DNA of 64,000 nucleotides from Chondrosia reniformis (Eukaryota; Porifera; Demospongiae; Chondrillida; Chondrillidae), in NCBI GenBank assembly GCA_947172415.1, contig OX359197.1:2418001-2482000 (forward strand), written 5' to 3'. The position numbers were made by a program, and so were the translations under genes. The notes beneath the pieces were generated by a model. The model did not search any database and was not told the DNA's origin. It saw only the letters and a program-made list of their open reading frames with translations. Positions within the stretch are counted from its first letter, which is position 1. Each line of letters opens with the position of its first letter. Shown in pieces: positions 22,518-33,627 of this stretch.

Positions 22518-22717
22518 TTACTTAGGGGCACCTGGTGCCGTACGAGTTTTTAAAACTCGAACTACTTGTTCTTTTCTATCTTCTTGTATTTCTTGTACTT
22601 CATCTTTGGAATGGTGGTATTCTGCCAAAGTTGCGATGATTACAGCACCCGCATCTGGGTTATTATACAGAATAACCCCACTTCTGCCGGTTTTGAAGCA
22701 GGCTATGGCAAAGTAAC
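22518..22717 (-). CDS. Terminal exon of an unidentified gene
   Basis: On the minus strand a polypyrimidine tract and CAG at 22718-22720 precede an open exon that ends TAA at 22518-22520. It begins with a short hydrophobic segment (YFAIACFKTGRSGVILY), continues NNPDAGAVIIATLAEYHH, then a charged tail (KDEVQEIQEDRKEQ). This could be the last transmembrane stretch and cytoplasmic tail of a small membrane protein, but no family was recognised. Upstream exons probably lie in 23060-23460. Confidence 0.5.
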
Positions 22718-22779
22718 CTGTAAATATAATAAAAATGTACACTGAGCACCTTGAATTTAGACAAAATAAGATTTACACT

Positions 22780-23065
22780 AACAGTATGTACTAGTGCATG
22801 GATAAATTGCTACACTGAGCATATAACACAGAAAATACAGTGATACAGTGAGTACAAATTTGCACAGGAATGATATAAAACATTGGTACAATGAGTGCAA
22901 ATTTGCACTAGCAAGGTGTGTTAGTACAGTACTTGTAATATTACACATTTGGACAGGCATTGAAATACATTGGTATATACAGTGAGTACAAAGTTGCACA
23001 GATTTGGTATAAAACATTGTGTATGCAGTGAGTGCAAATTTGCACAGGCACTGTACTTTTGCACA
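22780..23065. repeat. Imperfect tandem repeat with GCAAATTTGC palindromes
   Basis: About five degenerate units of 40-60 bp carry GTGAGTGCAAATTTGCAC and ATAAAACATTG. Related units (GAGTACAAATTTGCACTCCC) recur at 28198-28280. The array lies in an intron of the putative minus-strand gene. Confidence 0.6.
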
Positions 23066-23454
23066 GTACATGTTCAATGGAATAATTGCAGGCTCTGCGG
23101 TCAAAAAGGCAATGAAACGGAATCCATATACTTCGGGTAAACCGAGTTCAAAGATATACGGCATATATGACGTCATTTCTTTGCTGTGAGTGCTGGTTGT
23201 AGTGCGTGGAAGAGCAAACAATTAGTCTGATTTGACTTATAGCCCTTTTGCGGGTACAGTAGACCCATTTCATGGCCTTTAGCACTATAAACACTGCTTA
23301 ATACCTCTGTGCCATGGGTGGGAAAGATGTAGAGGATGGTACCAAGGATATTCAATGCAACAGCGACTGCATGCCATGCCTTCACGTGCAATGCATCTGT
23401 CTCACTGAAAACGTATATGAAGCTCTGGCAAATGTGGACAGTATTTTGGAGCAC
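23060..23454 (-). CDS. Possible upstream exons of the 22.5 kb gene
   Basis: Minus-strand frames at 23454-23173 contain AWHAVAVALNILGTILYIF, a good transmembrane helix. A second frame near 23150-23060 contains GFRFIAFLTAEPAIIPLN, also hydrophobic. Exon limits could not be fixed, and the opposite strand is open over part of this range as well. Membrane character is what is seen; the link to the exon at 22518 is inference. Confidence 0.3.
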
Positions 23455-24099
23455 AAATCATGCAGAAAACCCGAATTGTCAGATCTCTACAGCATGGTAA
23501 TGTGGACACTTTCCATTTCGATTCCAGCAACACTCTTCTGTAATCTTGCTACCCTCTTCCAATCAAAGATGTAGATGTAAAAATGATAATTTTAGTCTGC
23601 TTGAGAGGGTATTTGGTTGTCGGCCATTTTGTAACTATGCAAGCCCTAACCGTTGACCAGCAGTCACCCATAATGTACGAAGAGTTGCTGGCCGTCGTAC
23701 TCACTGAAGTGCCAGCAATTGGCCATTCTAGAGACTCTTAACTTATACGGATTCTCCAGGAACGTAATAATTGGCAGCTGCTACGAGCTTAACGATTGTT
23801 TTTTTTGCCTAAGCATATAATAAGATGGCATGATGCTGCTGCCGACTCGCAGTCTCTATAGCTACCGCCAGAGGTAGCTGGAGACGACTCTTGAGAAAGA
23901 GCAGAATCAAGTTACTCTTCCTCGGTAGAATGGCAGAGTGTTTGCAACGCACGCCTTCAGCTGGAAAGATGTTTCTTTCAGTGCTTGTGGTAGGTCCTTT
24001 TTGTGTTTTGTACTGTGATATTATACAATTGGATATATTCGAGCACATGTAGTGTACGTATGCCCATAATACACAATATACTGGCTATATGCCTTTTAT

Positions 24100-24660
24100 G
24101 CACTGTGGTGCAGATGGGTAAAATAAGTAATGCGCAAACTTACCTACACATACCACGGTAGTTTACTGTAACGCACTGACTCAAAATGCTTATCTGTCTT
24201 TACGAATTCCTTACTTGGACGCACTAAATTCCTTACTCGGACACACTGAGAGCACTATATCACCAGATGAAGTACAATTCCTTTTGCAACTTGACTTTCC
24301 AATTTATATTAGTAACTACACACACCCATTTGTACATATTATAGCCTTTGTTAATCACACAGTTGGGGGAAATTACCTACTTGCTATCATCAAAGGAATG
24401 AAATCAAGGTATTTCCACATTTCTGAACTGTCTATTAATAGCTACTAATATAAATTGGAAAGTCACACGACAAAAGGAATTGTACTTCACTTGTGATATA
24501 GTGCTCTTAGTGCGTCAGATTATGGAATTTGGTGCGTCAGAGTATGGAATTCCTCAAGACTATAAGAATTTCGAGTCGGTGCATTAGAGTAAGTTACCAC
24601 GGTGCATGTAGGTAATTTTGCGTATTAGTTAGTTTACCCATCTGCATTGCGGTGCGTAAA
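24100..24660. mobile_element. Long fold-back element, arms of about 220 bp
   Basis: 24100-24319 and 24430-24660 are inverted copies with scattered mismatches, separated by about 110 bp. Recognisable blocks are GCAGATGGGTAAA, ACTATATCAC and CTTTCCAATTTATATTAGTA. No ORF lies inside. A transcript would fold into one long hairpin. Confidence 0.85.
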
Positions 24661-24759
24661 AGTCAGTCAGCAACTCCTGCATGTATTATTACTGAACAAA
24701 ATACGTATTCATGTTATGTATATATAAGTGCATGCTGGTCGACTTCCTGTCTTCAGGCA

Positions 24760-24778
24760 GCAGCAGCAGCAGCAGTGG
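24760..24778. repeat. CAG microsatellite
   Basis: Six CAG/GCA trinucleotides in a row. No convincing gene was found around it. Confidence 0.7.
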
Positions 24779-24991
24779 TCCTGAACAGTGGTAGAACTCT
24801 GCTTTGGTGGAGCTGGAAAATGTGGTATGCAACAGCATCTATGCTGCAAACTATTTCAATGTCAACAGTATAGGACTCCAGAGTACATAACTGTGATAGT
24901 CTAAAGTATACTCTGCAAAACAATATTAACTACAAAATTTGCAAACTTCTACTCAGGTACAGGTCACTGATGAGAATATGGAGCTACCAGC

Positions 24992-25536
24992 ATGGATGAT
25001 CCTAATGTGTACAGTTTAATACAGCTAGAAACATGTAGTGAGGGCAGTGAAGACATAGACAACACTGAGGACATGGGTGTCAACATCAGTCCACCACATC
25101 CATTGCAGGTGAACTGCTGTTCACAATGATGCACTGCAAAATATAACCTACTAGAGCTAGAAAACATTAAGTTGGTTTTTCAGCAGAAGTCCTAAGTGGA
25201 ACAACGGCAGTTCATTGTTGATCAGTTGACAGTAGCTCCATCCAGTGACGCAGCCTTCTTTCAAGTAAAATAGCAGAATCTAATGGGAAAAAGAGTTTGC
25301 AAAAGTCATTTGTTGCTATACTTGGTACCTCTTACTCCTGGCTCAAAGATGTGTACAATGCATGGCAAGGTGGTGCAAGGAAGGTTCCAGGCAGAAAGAG
25401 GGCATCAAGATGCCTTTCAGCAAAGCACACCGCAATGGTGGCTTGGCTTAAGGCTTATGAACACATGCAGGCTAGGGGAGAAGATGCCACATCTCGGACC
25501 ATACTCATCTTCCTCACAAGGCTGTGTATAGAATAA
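24992..25536 (+). pseudogene. Unidentified two-part coding fragment, transposon-like
   Basis: 24992-25108 starts at an ATG, is acidic (CSEGSEDIDNTEDMG) and ends CAG before GTGAAC, a good donor. A second open block at about 25260-25536 gives FVAILGTSYSWLKDVYNAW, KVPGRKRAS and HTAMVAWLKAYEHM before a TAG. The VPGRKR plus helical pattern looks like a DNA-binding segment of transposon proteins, but I cannot name a family. No catalytic domain is visible, and a LINE copy begins immediately downstream. Confidence 0.35.
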
Positions 25537-25569
25537 TGTAAGTAAAAGAATATGTAAATAAGCACATAT

Positions 25570-27990
25570 ATCCATTTTTTTCGTGGTCCACCAGGGGGGT
25601 GAGTCTTTGGCAGCCAACCAAACAGGGTCATCTTGGGCATACCATGGTTATGCATTCATGCAAGGTGTCTCAACCATTCCAGTCTACACTTCCCAATTTT
25701 CATTTCAATTGTCTCCTGGTCACCCCATTGGTTGTGCAGTTGGGCTGAGGTAATGTGTTGCTCCCATTGCTGCTTTCTGCCCCAGCATTGTGCGAGTACA
25801 TCGGCAGTTGAAGGCATTAAGCTGGTTCAGGTGTTTGCGCATTGGTGTCCAGCATTCACATCCGTACATGAGTATTGCCAGAACACAGGCTTGGTAGACT
25901 TTTCGTTTGGTAATTGTTGTGAAAGTGTTGTCTGTGAACACAGCCTGTCGTAGGGCTCCAAACGCCCTGCTTGCCCTTGCAATACGGCTGTCTACTTCTA
26001 CATCCACTCGGCAATTTGATGAGACCAGTGAGCCGAGGTAGGGGAACTCCTTAACATATTCTATCTGTCCTATCCAACAGCAATGGGTTCTCTATCTACA
26101 TTTGTTATGTTGTACCCAGTCACCATCAGTTTTGTCTTCTGTAGGCTCACTGTGAGGCCGAATGCTCGTGCCACATTAAGGTAGACCAGAGTGGCTTGCT
26201 CTGCCCCATATCCGCTGGTTGCTAGGAGGGCTGCATCATCAGCAAATTGACACTCCTTTAGTCTTTTCTGATGGGAGCCTCTGGTTGATCTCCGAAATAA
26301 CTTCCCTTCGTACTTATACAGAAAGCTAGTCCCTGCACCATCCAACTCTTCCACCTGTGCTGTCCATCTCTCCACCACCAGATAAGCATAAAGGTTGAAG
26401 AGGGTTGGGGCCATTGTACACCCGTCTTGGTCCATTGTCTACATTTATCCTGTCCTCTAGCAGCTCCCCATAGATGGACAGCTGTGCTCTCATTCCATCA
26501 TGAAAGGACTTCACAAGATTGATGATATTTTCAGGGATACCCAGCTTTGCCAATGCCCTCCACAATGCTGTGCGAGGCACAGAGTCATATGCCCTCTTGA
26601 AGTCCACAAAGGTGATGAACTGCTTTGACCTGTGCTCTACTGACTTCTCCACCAGCTGTCGAAGGGAGAAAGTCATATCTGAGCAGCCTCGACCCTTGCG
26701 AAACCCACACTGGGATTCTGGTAGCTCAGCCTCTGCAACCTGCTGTAGTCTTTCTTGGAGGATCCTGACCATCACCTTGCCTGCTACCTCCAACAGGGAG
26801 ATTCTTCTCCAGTTGTCACAAATCGATAAGTCTCCTTTCTTAGGGATGGGGACTAAGGTTACATCAGCTTAGTCCCTGGGCACTTCCTTCTCCTCCCATA
26901 CTGTGTGCACCAGATCCAGAATGAGGTCCAGGAACTCCTTGCAACACATGGCCTCATCATCTCCAGTAAGATGCCAGAGCTACCACCAACCTTTCCATTC
27001 TTCAGCTTTCCAAGGGCAGCTAGCAGTTCTTCTAAGGTTGGTTTGATAACCTTCTCCTCCCTTATTGGGCGCTGTCTGATCTGTTCCAGTTCCAGTTCAT
27101 CAAACTGGGATCTGATATTGAGGACTTTAGTAAAGTGCCTTTGTCATTACCGGCCATGGTGTTGCTCTGATAGTACAGTACATTTATTTCCATTTTCATG
27201 ACAGATACAGCCAGACACACTAGGTATCAGTCCTTTCCTTCCAGGCTGCATTGCCCTGATGCATTGCCACATTGTCTTTCCACCAAATGCTCCCCTCAGT
27301 GCTTACTCAGCTTTCTCTTGGAACCACTTGTTCTTGGCCACTCGAATGGCTTGACGAGTTTCTGACCTTGCTCTCTGAAACTTCTGCAAATATGCTATAT
27401 TCTTGGTTGCAAACCACCTGCTATACAGTTTGTTCTTTTGTTCTATAGCAGATTGTAGGTTCATGCTGTCTCTGAACCACTCTGGTTGGCATCGGGATTC
27501 AATCCCCAAGATTGTCTTGCCTGCCTCCACTAGCGCAGAGCTGATTGCTTGCAACTTCTCCTCTGTACCTTCATTTGACCATATGGCATGTGCCCGGCTA
27601 TCAGCATCCTCCTGGAAAGCCCTGCATACCATTTATACTAATCCTCGCCTGTGGTCGGCAGGAGGCCATTGGGGATAGATCCCTTCTCCGCCCTTCGGAC
27701 GTTGGGGAAACACGTCCCTCGTCCGCCTGTTGGAGTCCTGCCTTCTTCGACTAAAGCCTTTGGGTCGCCTGACAGACTCACTGTGTGGTGTAATAGTGGT
27801 CTTTCCTGACGATCGAGGGTGTATTTCCCCTGCCATCGTCCTTAGAACCAGTCTCCCGCAAGTGGCGTTCACATCTCCGATGGTCCGCTGCTATTTCGCT
27901 TTTCCACTCCAAAAGTACGCACCAAAACCAACATCCCACTTTCGCAAAGCAGTCATAGAACGTGTTCTATTAAGTTGGAAGCAGCTCTAA
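25570..27990 (-). pseudogene. Truncated LINE reverse transcriptase, decayed
   Basis: Pieces on the minus strand in order are 27872-27303 (linker with KNKWFQEKAE), 26793-26326 (AGKVMVRIL, SQCGFRKGRG, and the catalytic D in FVDFKRAYDSVPR), 26435-26070 (FADD box in CQFADDAALLA), 26007-25720 (RIARASRAFGAL, YGCECWTPM) and about 25700-25570 (MPKMTLFGWLP, GPRKKW). Motif spacing is that of RTE/jockey-group RTs. No convincing endonuclease domain is present, so it is 5' truncated. Several frameshifts separate the pieces, and the 3' end stops inside the coding region. Confidence 0.75.
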
Positions 27991-28084
27991 GTTCGCTGTC
28001 TAACAGACTAAACTATTGTCATCTTCAGGTGGCCAGTTGGCAGCTGCAATTTTGCCGCGAATACATACACACATGGTATGACAT

Positions 28085-28280
28085 ATACACACACACACAC
28101 ACAGAAACATACAAAACCATAGAAAAAGGTAGACATGTATCATATGGGTTTACACTACAGCATATGCACCATTGAACTGTCATCACTGCATGACACCAGC
28201 ATGAGTACAAATTTGCACTCCCACCAGCATAAGTATAAATTAGCACTCCCACCAGCATAAGTATAAATTAGCAATTCGAC
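28085..28280. repeat. AC microsatellite and short tandem repeat
   Basis: A run of ACACAC lies at 28085-28102. From about 28185 a unit of about 32 bp containing CACCAGCATAAGTATAAATT repeats three times. It is related to the repeats at 22780-23065. Confidence 0.65.
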
Positions 28281-29600
28281 CTCTTGCAATTCGCTAAAAC
28301 AATTTTGCTCTTATTATATATTGCAAGTTGACATTGGACCATACCAGGCCCGCCAGAACCTGGTCACTACTGTTTAAAAGTGTAGCGACCTACTAATTGG
28401 GCACCTGGAAGCCGTTTCTGTGAGGTCTGCCATACAGACCCACCATTGGAGAAATCATGGAGCTGGGCACGGAAGACATAGATATAAGGTGGCTCCAGGG
28501 CACATACTCTACTTCATGGGACCCTACTAGATGGTAGACCCTGATGACAGATGCCGAAAAGTGGACTGAAGACTAAAAGTTTCAAGAAACTCTATTCTTT
28601 TGTATAATTTTACATTAACTACCATCAGACACCTTAGAAAACACACTGCTTTATCCCTTAACAAGCCATATAACGAAACATGCAAATAATATTCCATACC
28701 AATTATATAGCATTGTACATAGATTCTGAACTTTTAGATGTATGCATGTGTGTATGATAGTCACATTGTTATACACTTCATCCTAAACTTTGTACCATCT
28801 ACCAGGGCATGCTGCGCAAGAAAAGGGGTAAATTCAGAGAGAGATTAGTTCCTAAGTCATTTTAACAACAATAGATTTCAAGTGTTAGTACTTGAAGTCA
28901 AATTACTTGAAATTTTGAAGCAGTATGCTAAAAAATATTTTAACGGTTTACAGCAGATTGTGTTATATTCACGTTATTGATCTTTCATTGGTCGCATGAC
29001 TCAAGCCACTCCATAGAGTTAAAATGTTTTGCTGTCATAACGTTTCGAGGTAAACCAGAATAACACCTAAAGACTTGAAACCTATTTTAATACGTTGTAG
29101 CGTATGAGCGTTTATACACTTAGTGAAGGTGATAATGTGCTGCGTGGGCAAGCGAAGCCTCTAGAGTGGGTAGAAGACCCTTGGGGACTCTCTTACTTTC
29201 AATCAATGGTATGTTTGTATGCATTTTCCAGCAGCTGCTGTCAATAGGTATTTTGTCACGAAATAGGAGACTACAAAGAGATCTCAGGCAAACCAAGAAG
29301 AGCAGTATTAACAGATTTGTAGGAGGAATCAGAGAGTACTACTGGTATCAGAGAGTGTGGTAGTACTCTCTATGTAGGGATGGTACTGGTGGATTTGTTT
29401 TCCCAATACATTGGTATAGGAGCAAAATTTCGAAATAGGTTGAAAATCGAAACAAGCCTATGTATACCTAACTATAGAACAACCACACTATAAGCTGGTC
29501 TTGAAGGCAAGCAACCGTGTTCCGACGGCAAATGAATGAACTTTGAAATTTCCCATTTTCGTTTTCTTCTTCTTAATCGCTATAACAAAATATTTTCGGA
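28281..29600. other. No gene seen, one small hairpin
   Basis: No exon could be assigned. At 29333-29373, AGAGAGTACTAC and GTAGTACTCTCT form a 12 bp stem around a 17 base loop. Confidence 0.4.
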
Positions 29601-29769
29601 CTAATTCTTAAGCAAAATACTGTATAATTTTCCGCCCTATATTCTTTTGTATAAGCGAGAGTGATTACTTCATTATTGAGAATGACGGTTTTCGTGGCCC
29701 AAGAGTCAAGGCTTTAATAAATTCGCCATTTTAATGACATTATAATCAGTTGAAGGTTGTGAAACCAAA

Positions 29770-30722
29770 ATGGCGGCACCGCTGATTTTGCTCTTGTCGA
29801 TTGTAGCTGCGATTTCTTTGTATTTACTGGACAATGTCTCTCAAAATATCCTCCAAAGGTTAACAGTGGAATGTACCTCTAGATCATCCAGTGAATTCCT
29901 GCTTAGTGTTTCCTCCGACCTGTTGTTACTTCCTTCACGTTGTTTGTCGCCAAATATGTTTCGGGCGAAGAACGTCTATGAGACCAAACGTAGGAAATTC
30001 TCCTGGCACCTCATTAGAGTGTTCCAGCTTTTGGTCTTGTTGTGTGGAGACGTCGAGAGGAATCCTGGACCAACTTCTAACCCCTCCTATGTGGATTGTG
30101 AACGCTTGTCACCTCTTCCGACCTCCATTAATTCCTGTAAATTGCTCTTTCCAGCTCTGGGCTTTATGGTATTACATCTTAATGTCAGGATCCTTTATCA
30201 GTCTCTTCATGATCTCAGAGAAGTTGTCCACCAATGTAAACCTAATGTTATGGCTTTGAGTGAAACTTGGTTGGATGATTCCATCTCTGATACGGAATTG
30301 GCCCTGGAAAATTACAATCTGTTTCGGAAGGAGAGGAACCGTCATGGTGGTGGTGTAGCTGTGTATGTTAGATCACCTCTTACAGTCTCATCTCTGGATT
30401 CTGTAAAATCTACTGAGTCATCTTTTGAATCTTTGTGGATTTCAATTTCTGGATGCCAACTCCCTTCCTCTGTTGCATTCTGTGTTTGTTACAGACCACC
30501 TTCCTCCTCTTCAAATTTTGTTGACAGTTTCTCTTCAGATATCAAGTCAGTATTGGCGGTAAGCAGACTCATTGTAGTATGTGGAGACTTCAACATCAAT
30601 CTCCTTAACAACTCTTCCCTTACTACTAAATTCCACAATTGCACCCAATTGCTTAGTCTCTGCCAAATGTTTTCTGTCCCCACTCGGATTACACCAACAT
30701 CTGAATCTCTATTGGACCTATG
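29770..30722 (+). pseudogene. LINE ORF 5' part: signal-like N-terminus, 2A peptide, endonuclease
   Basis: The ATG at 29770 follows CCAAA and opens a protein with a hydrophobic start (APLILLLSIVAAISLYLL, residues 3-20). Residues 94-101 are DVERNPGP (30049-30072), preceded by LLCG, which matches the 2A/StopGo consensus. Ribosomes there skip a peptide bond, releasing the leader from the rest. An apurinic-type endonuclease follows: LNVRIL, LSETWLDDS, GGGVAVYVR, VCYRPPSSSS, VCGDFNINLL. Known APE LINEs of marine invertebrates carry 2A sequences near the N-terminus. The frame is open to the Tc1-like insertion at 30725 and continues in phase after it. Confidence 0.85.
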
Positions 30723-31077
30723 TACGGTACGGTTCATAAAAAAGGTAATGCCGTTAACGGTTATCAGTTACCAGTTTTCGGTTAATTTTTAACCGAAAAC
30801 TGGTAAAAGTTACAGTTAACGGTTAACCGTTTTCTGTTAACATTACATTGTAACGGAATACCATACATAGCTGCGAATTCGAAGTGTAAATTTAACTTGC
30901 GAACTTGTGAAATCTACGATCGAAGACACGCTCACGTTAACCATAGATAATAAAATTTTAATACGCTATACGAACAACTGATCGAGTCGATATGACGGCA
31001 AGGAATTTTGGGAATCGACTACAAAGATTCGCCGCAGGAAAGGTGCCACTGAAGAATTATCAGCAGGCGAATCGATT

Positions 31078-32081
31078 TTGATTAAGACGAAATCTAGAAT
31101 TTGGAAAGCTGTGGTAGTAAGTGTCAATCCTAAGCAACCAAGTAAGAAGAAAAGAAGAATCAGCAAAGCTTCAAAACTTATTTATGGAAGGACTTCATTA
31201 GTTTTGGCATCATTTAGTCCTGTAAGCCATGATTCTAATGTCAATGCAAATGAGGAAGTCTTAGAGGAAATAGAAGAACTTTTTGTCCCTCCTACTATCA
31301 ACATTGAGACAGCTTCTGACCCCACTCCCATGGCCAGTCATACTCCATCCTCCATCCCACCTCCCAGTCATACTCCATCCTCCATCCCACCTCCCAGTCA
31401 TACTTCATCCTTCATCCCACCTCCCAGTCATACTCCATCCTCCATCCCAACGACCACGGATTTTTCATTCTTTGATTCATTTGATTATGAATACGGAATG
31501 CCAGATGAGGGAATGTGGCCCAATAATGATCTCCTCCATGAAATAAAAAATAAATTAGATCAAATGGAGAAATGTATGATGAAGCATCAATCAGAAGCTC
31601 TGGAAAGGTTCCAAAAGCTAGAATCTATGCTAATACAGCCACAATTGCCGCAAGTAGAAACAAATGTGAGACCGTACCAGAAAGACCGGATTTCCACTTG
31701 CAACAAACACCAACCACAAGGAGACCACTAGCTGACCTTAATTCAGCTGTGACATCAGCCAGTAGCAGTAGTGATGATATTGATTTGAAGGTACAGGCTG
31801 TTCTGGCTCAAATATTTGCAACAGGAGCACAACTTGGTATGGCACTTGCAAAAGCCATTTTTAGCGACCAAGAAATGGCATCGTGTACTCTGACAGGCAG
31901 AACAGTGTATGGACAAACTAGAGCAGTCCTAAATACCACAAAAATCAAATGAATAGAAGACCTGATAAAGCAAAGGTTCAACCAGACTGAGGCTGAGTAT
32001 GCTTACACCCGAAGTGCGCTGATGAATAGGTGCATGTATCTTAGATTAAAGCTGGCACCTCAAAACCAAGAATATATATGA
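31078..32081 (+). pseudogene. Second ORF of the Tc1-like element, BEN-domain-like
   Basis: From the ATG at 31078 the protein has a basic start (KQPSKKKRRISK), an acidic patch (EEVLEEIEELF), four copies of a PPSHTPSSI-type repeat (31330-31450) and a short coiled stretch (ELKNKLDQMEKCM-like). A frameshift near 31670 moves it to the frame ending at 31952. There GAQLGMALAKAIFSDQEMAS and CTLTGR appear, then after a TGA at 31950-31952 the same frame continues IEDLIKQRFNQTEAEY to a stop near 32081. The spacing and the pattern LFs.eE...s..tG......L...k...i..lv..rF fit a BEN domain, a DNA- and protein-binding fold. The BEN call is by eye. A role in controlling transposition is inference. Confidence 0.55.
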
Positions 32082-32311
32082 CATAACTTTTATTGTATGG
32101 CCTTACTTTTATATTATTACTTCTTTAATATATTCTTTTATTTACTTATCTATATGTATTACTTTTTTTATTATGACTTTTCATTATTCTATGTAATCAG
32201 AACTTTTACAATAATTATAGATAATGATATTAAATTCTATGTTATTAAATAAAAACAATTATTATCCTGTAGCTTCACCATTTACCTCCAGCACCTTAGG
32301 GATCACTTTTC

Positions 32312-33181
32312 TTAGGTGATTAATGTACCGTGAACACTTTTCAGGAGTAACAGTTGCCCAAAATGTTTTATGGCATCTAAAAGTTCATCCTTGTTTCGTG
32401 GTTTGGCACTTGTACGAATAAAATGCTTCAGTTCATACCATAAGTTCTCTATAGGGTTGAGGTCAGGGCTCTCAGCTGGTGTCTTCCGTACATCTATTCC
32501 ATGATCCTCCAAAAATGTTCGAGTGGACACTGAAGTATGGCAGGGGGCATTGTCCTGTTGAAACTTTCCCTGTGGCAGTTTTCCTTGGAGGAAATGTATA
32601 AGATGTGTCTGCAATATCTCTTGATAGCCTAAGCTATCCGCAGATCCTTTGATAATGCAGATGTTGGTGGCTCCCTTCTTGGATATTCCAGCCCACACCA
32701 TAACCCTGAATGGATTTTTGGAGCGAGCTTTTGGCTTTGGTGCTGCCCCTATCTTTCTGTAGGAGAAAGTTCTATGGTTCTCTAATTGAATCATGGACTC
32801 ATCAGTCCATACAACATATTCAAAGTTATTTTCTAAATTTTCTTTTGCCCAAGCAACCCTCTTCTCCTTGTTCTTCTCCCTGATCATTTGGCAGTACCTA
32901 CTACCATGGAAAGTCCATCCTAGTGTCTTTCTGGCTCTAGTGATTGTGGTTCTGGATACTTTATGCCCTTGGTCCTCTATGATTTTAAGGAGTCGCATAG
33001 TAGTGGTTTCGTCATCTGCTTTCATTTGATCTTCAATTATCTTTAACACTTCGCTTGTAAGTTTAAATGGTCGCCCTGACCCTGGAAGACGAGTGATGGT
33101 CCCATGAATTTTGTACTTCTGGATGGTCTGCCACACTGTCTTTTTTGGTACTACAATCCCTTCTGCCCTAAGAACATTCAC
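32312..33181 (-). CDS. Tc1-like DD34E transposase
   Basis: The open frame is 289 codons. Helix-turn-helix segments lie around residues 10-30 and 60-90, with GSGRPFK between them. The catalytic triad is visible: D127 in WTDES, D210 in QQDNAPCH and E245 in NPIENLW, with 34 residues between the last two. It would excise and insert the element at TA dinucleotides. The N-terminus is slightly short: the frame extends upstream (YGRRISYGKVV) to a stop with no ATG, so a first exon or start may be missing. The frame has no internal stop, so this copy or a close relative may have been active recently. Confidence 0.9.
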   Translation of the reverse strand: MNVLRAEGIVVPKKTVWQTIQKYKIHGTITRLPGSGRPFKLTSEVLKIIEDQMKADDETTTMRLLKIIEDQGHKVSRTTITRARKTLGWTFHGSRYCQMIREKNKEKRVAWAKENLENNFEYVVWTDESMIQLENHRTFSYRKIGAAPKPKARSKNPFRVMVWAGISKKGATNICIIKGSADSLGYQEILQTHLIHFLQGKLPQGKFQQDNAPCHTSVSTRTFLEDHGIDVRKTPAESPDLNPIENLWYELKHFIRTSAKPRNKDELLDAIKHFGQLLLLKSVHGTLIT

Positions 33182-33627
33182 GACCTTGCCATAAGAAATC
33201 CTTCTTCCATAATACAGTTGTACGATTCTTTACTTACAATACGTTGTTAAAACCATTTTCTACCAAGTTTCCACTTATAATACGATATAGTGATACACAA
33301 CAACAAAATCACACTTCAAATATAGCGTATACTAACGATTGATGTCGAATACGATATTGTCTATACCGTATACTAATATATACATACAAAATCATCTTAG
33401 AATATAGCCTATGTAGGTATACGAATACGAAATCATCTTTGAAACATAGCCTAACGCTATTCAAATATGATTTACACCTTTAGTGCTAACGGTTATGTAA
33501 CCGTTAACCATTATCGATTTTCGGTTAAAAGTTAATGGTTAACCGTTACCTGTTTTAGGTTAACTTTTAACCGAAAAATGGTAACCTATAGGGAGTTAAC
33601 GTTACCTTTTTTATGAACCGTACCGTA

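Larger units (their letters stand above)
30725..33625. mobile_element. Tc1-like element with two convergent ORFs
   Basis: It starts CGGTACGGTTCATAAAAAAG and ends with the reverse complement. TA lies on both sides (30723-30724, 33626-33627). With one TA removed, the host LINE frame closes exactly (LLDLC then IVDDPDSV). Both ends carry subterminal copies of GGTTAACGGTTA and TTAACCGAAAA motifs in inverted arrangement over about 120 bp. Length is 2901 bp, longer than a simple Tc1 element because of the extra ORF. Confidence 0.9.

Noticed and set aside
23314-23574. 86-codon plus-strand ORF as a gene
   Set aside because: The minus strand over the same range has a better membrane helix, and no splice or domain evidence supports the plus strand.
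29101-29363. Two open pieces (ending YFQSM, then from QLLSIGIL) as a two-exon gene
   Set aside because: The only GT-AG interval between them is 23 bp, too short for an intron, and no family was recognised.
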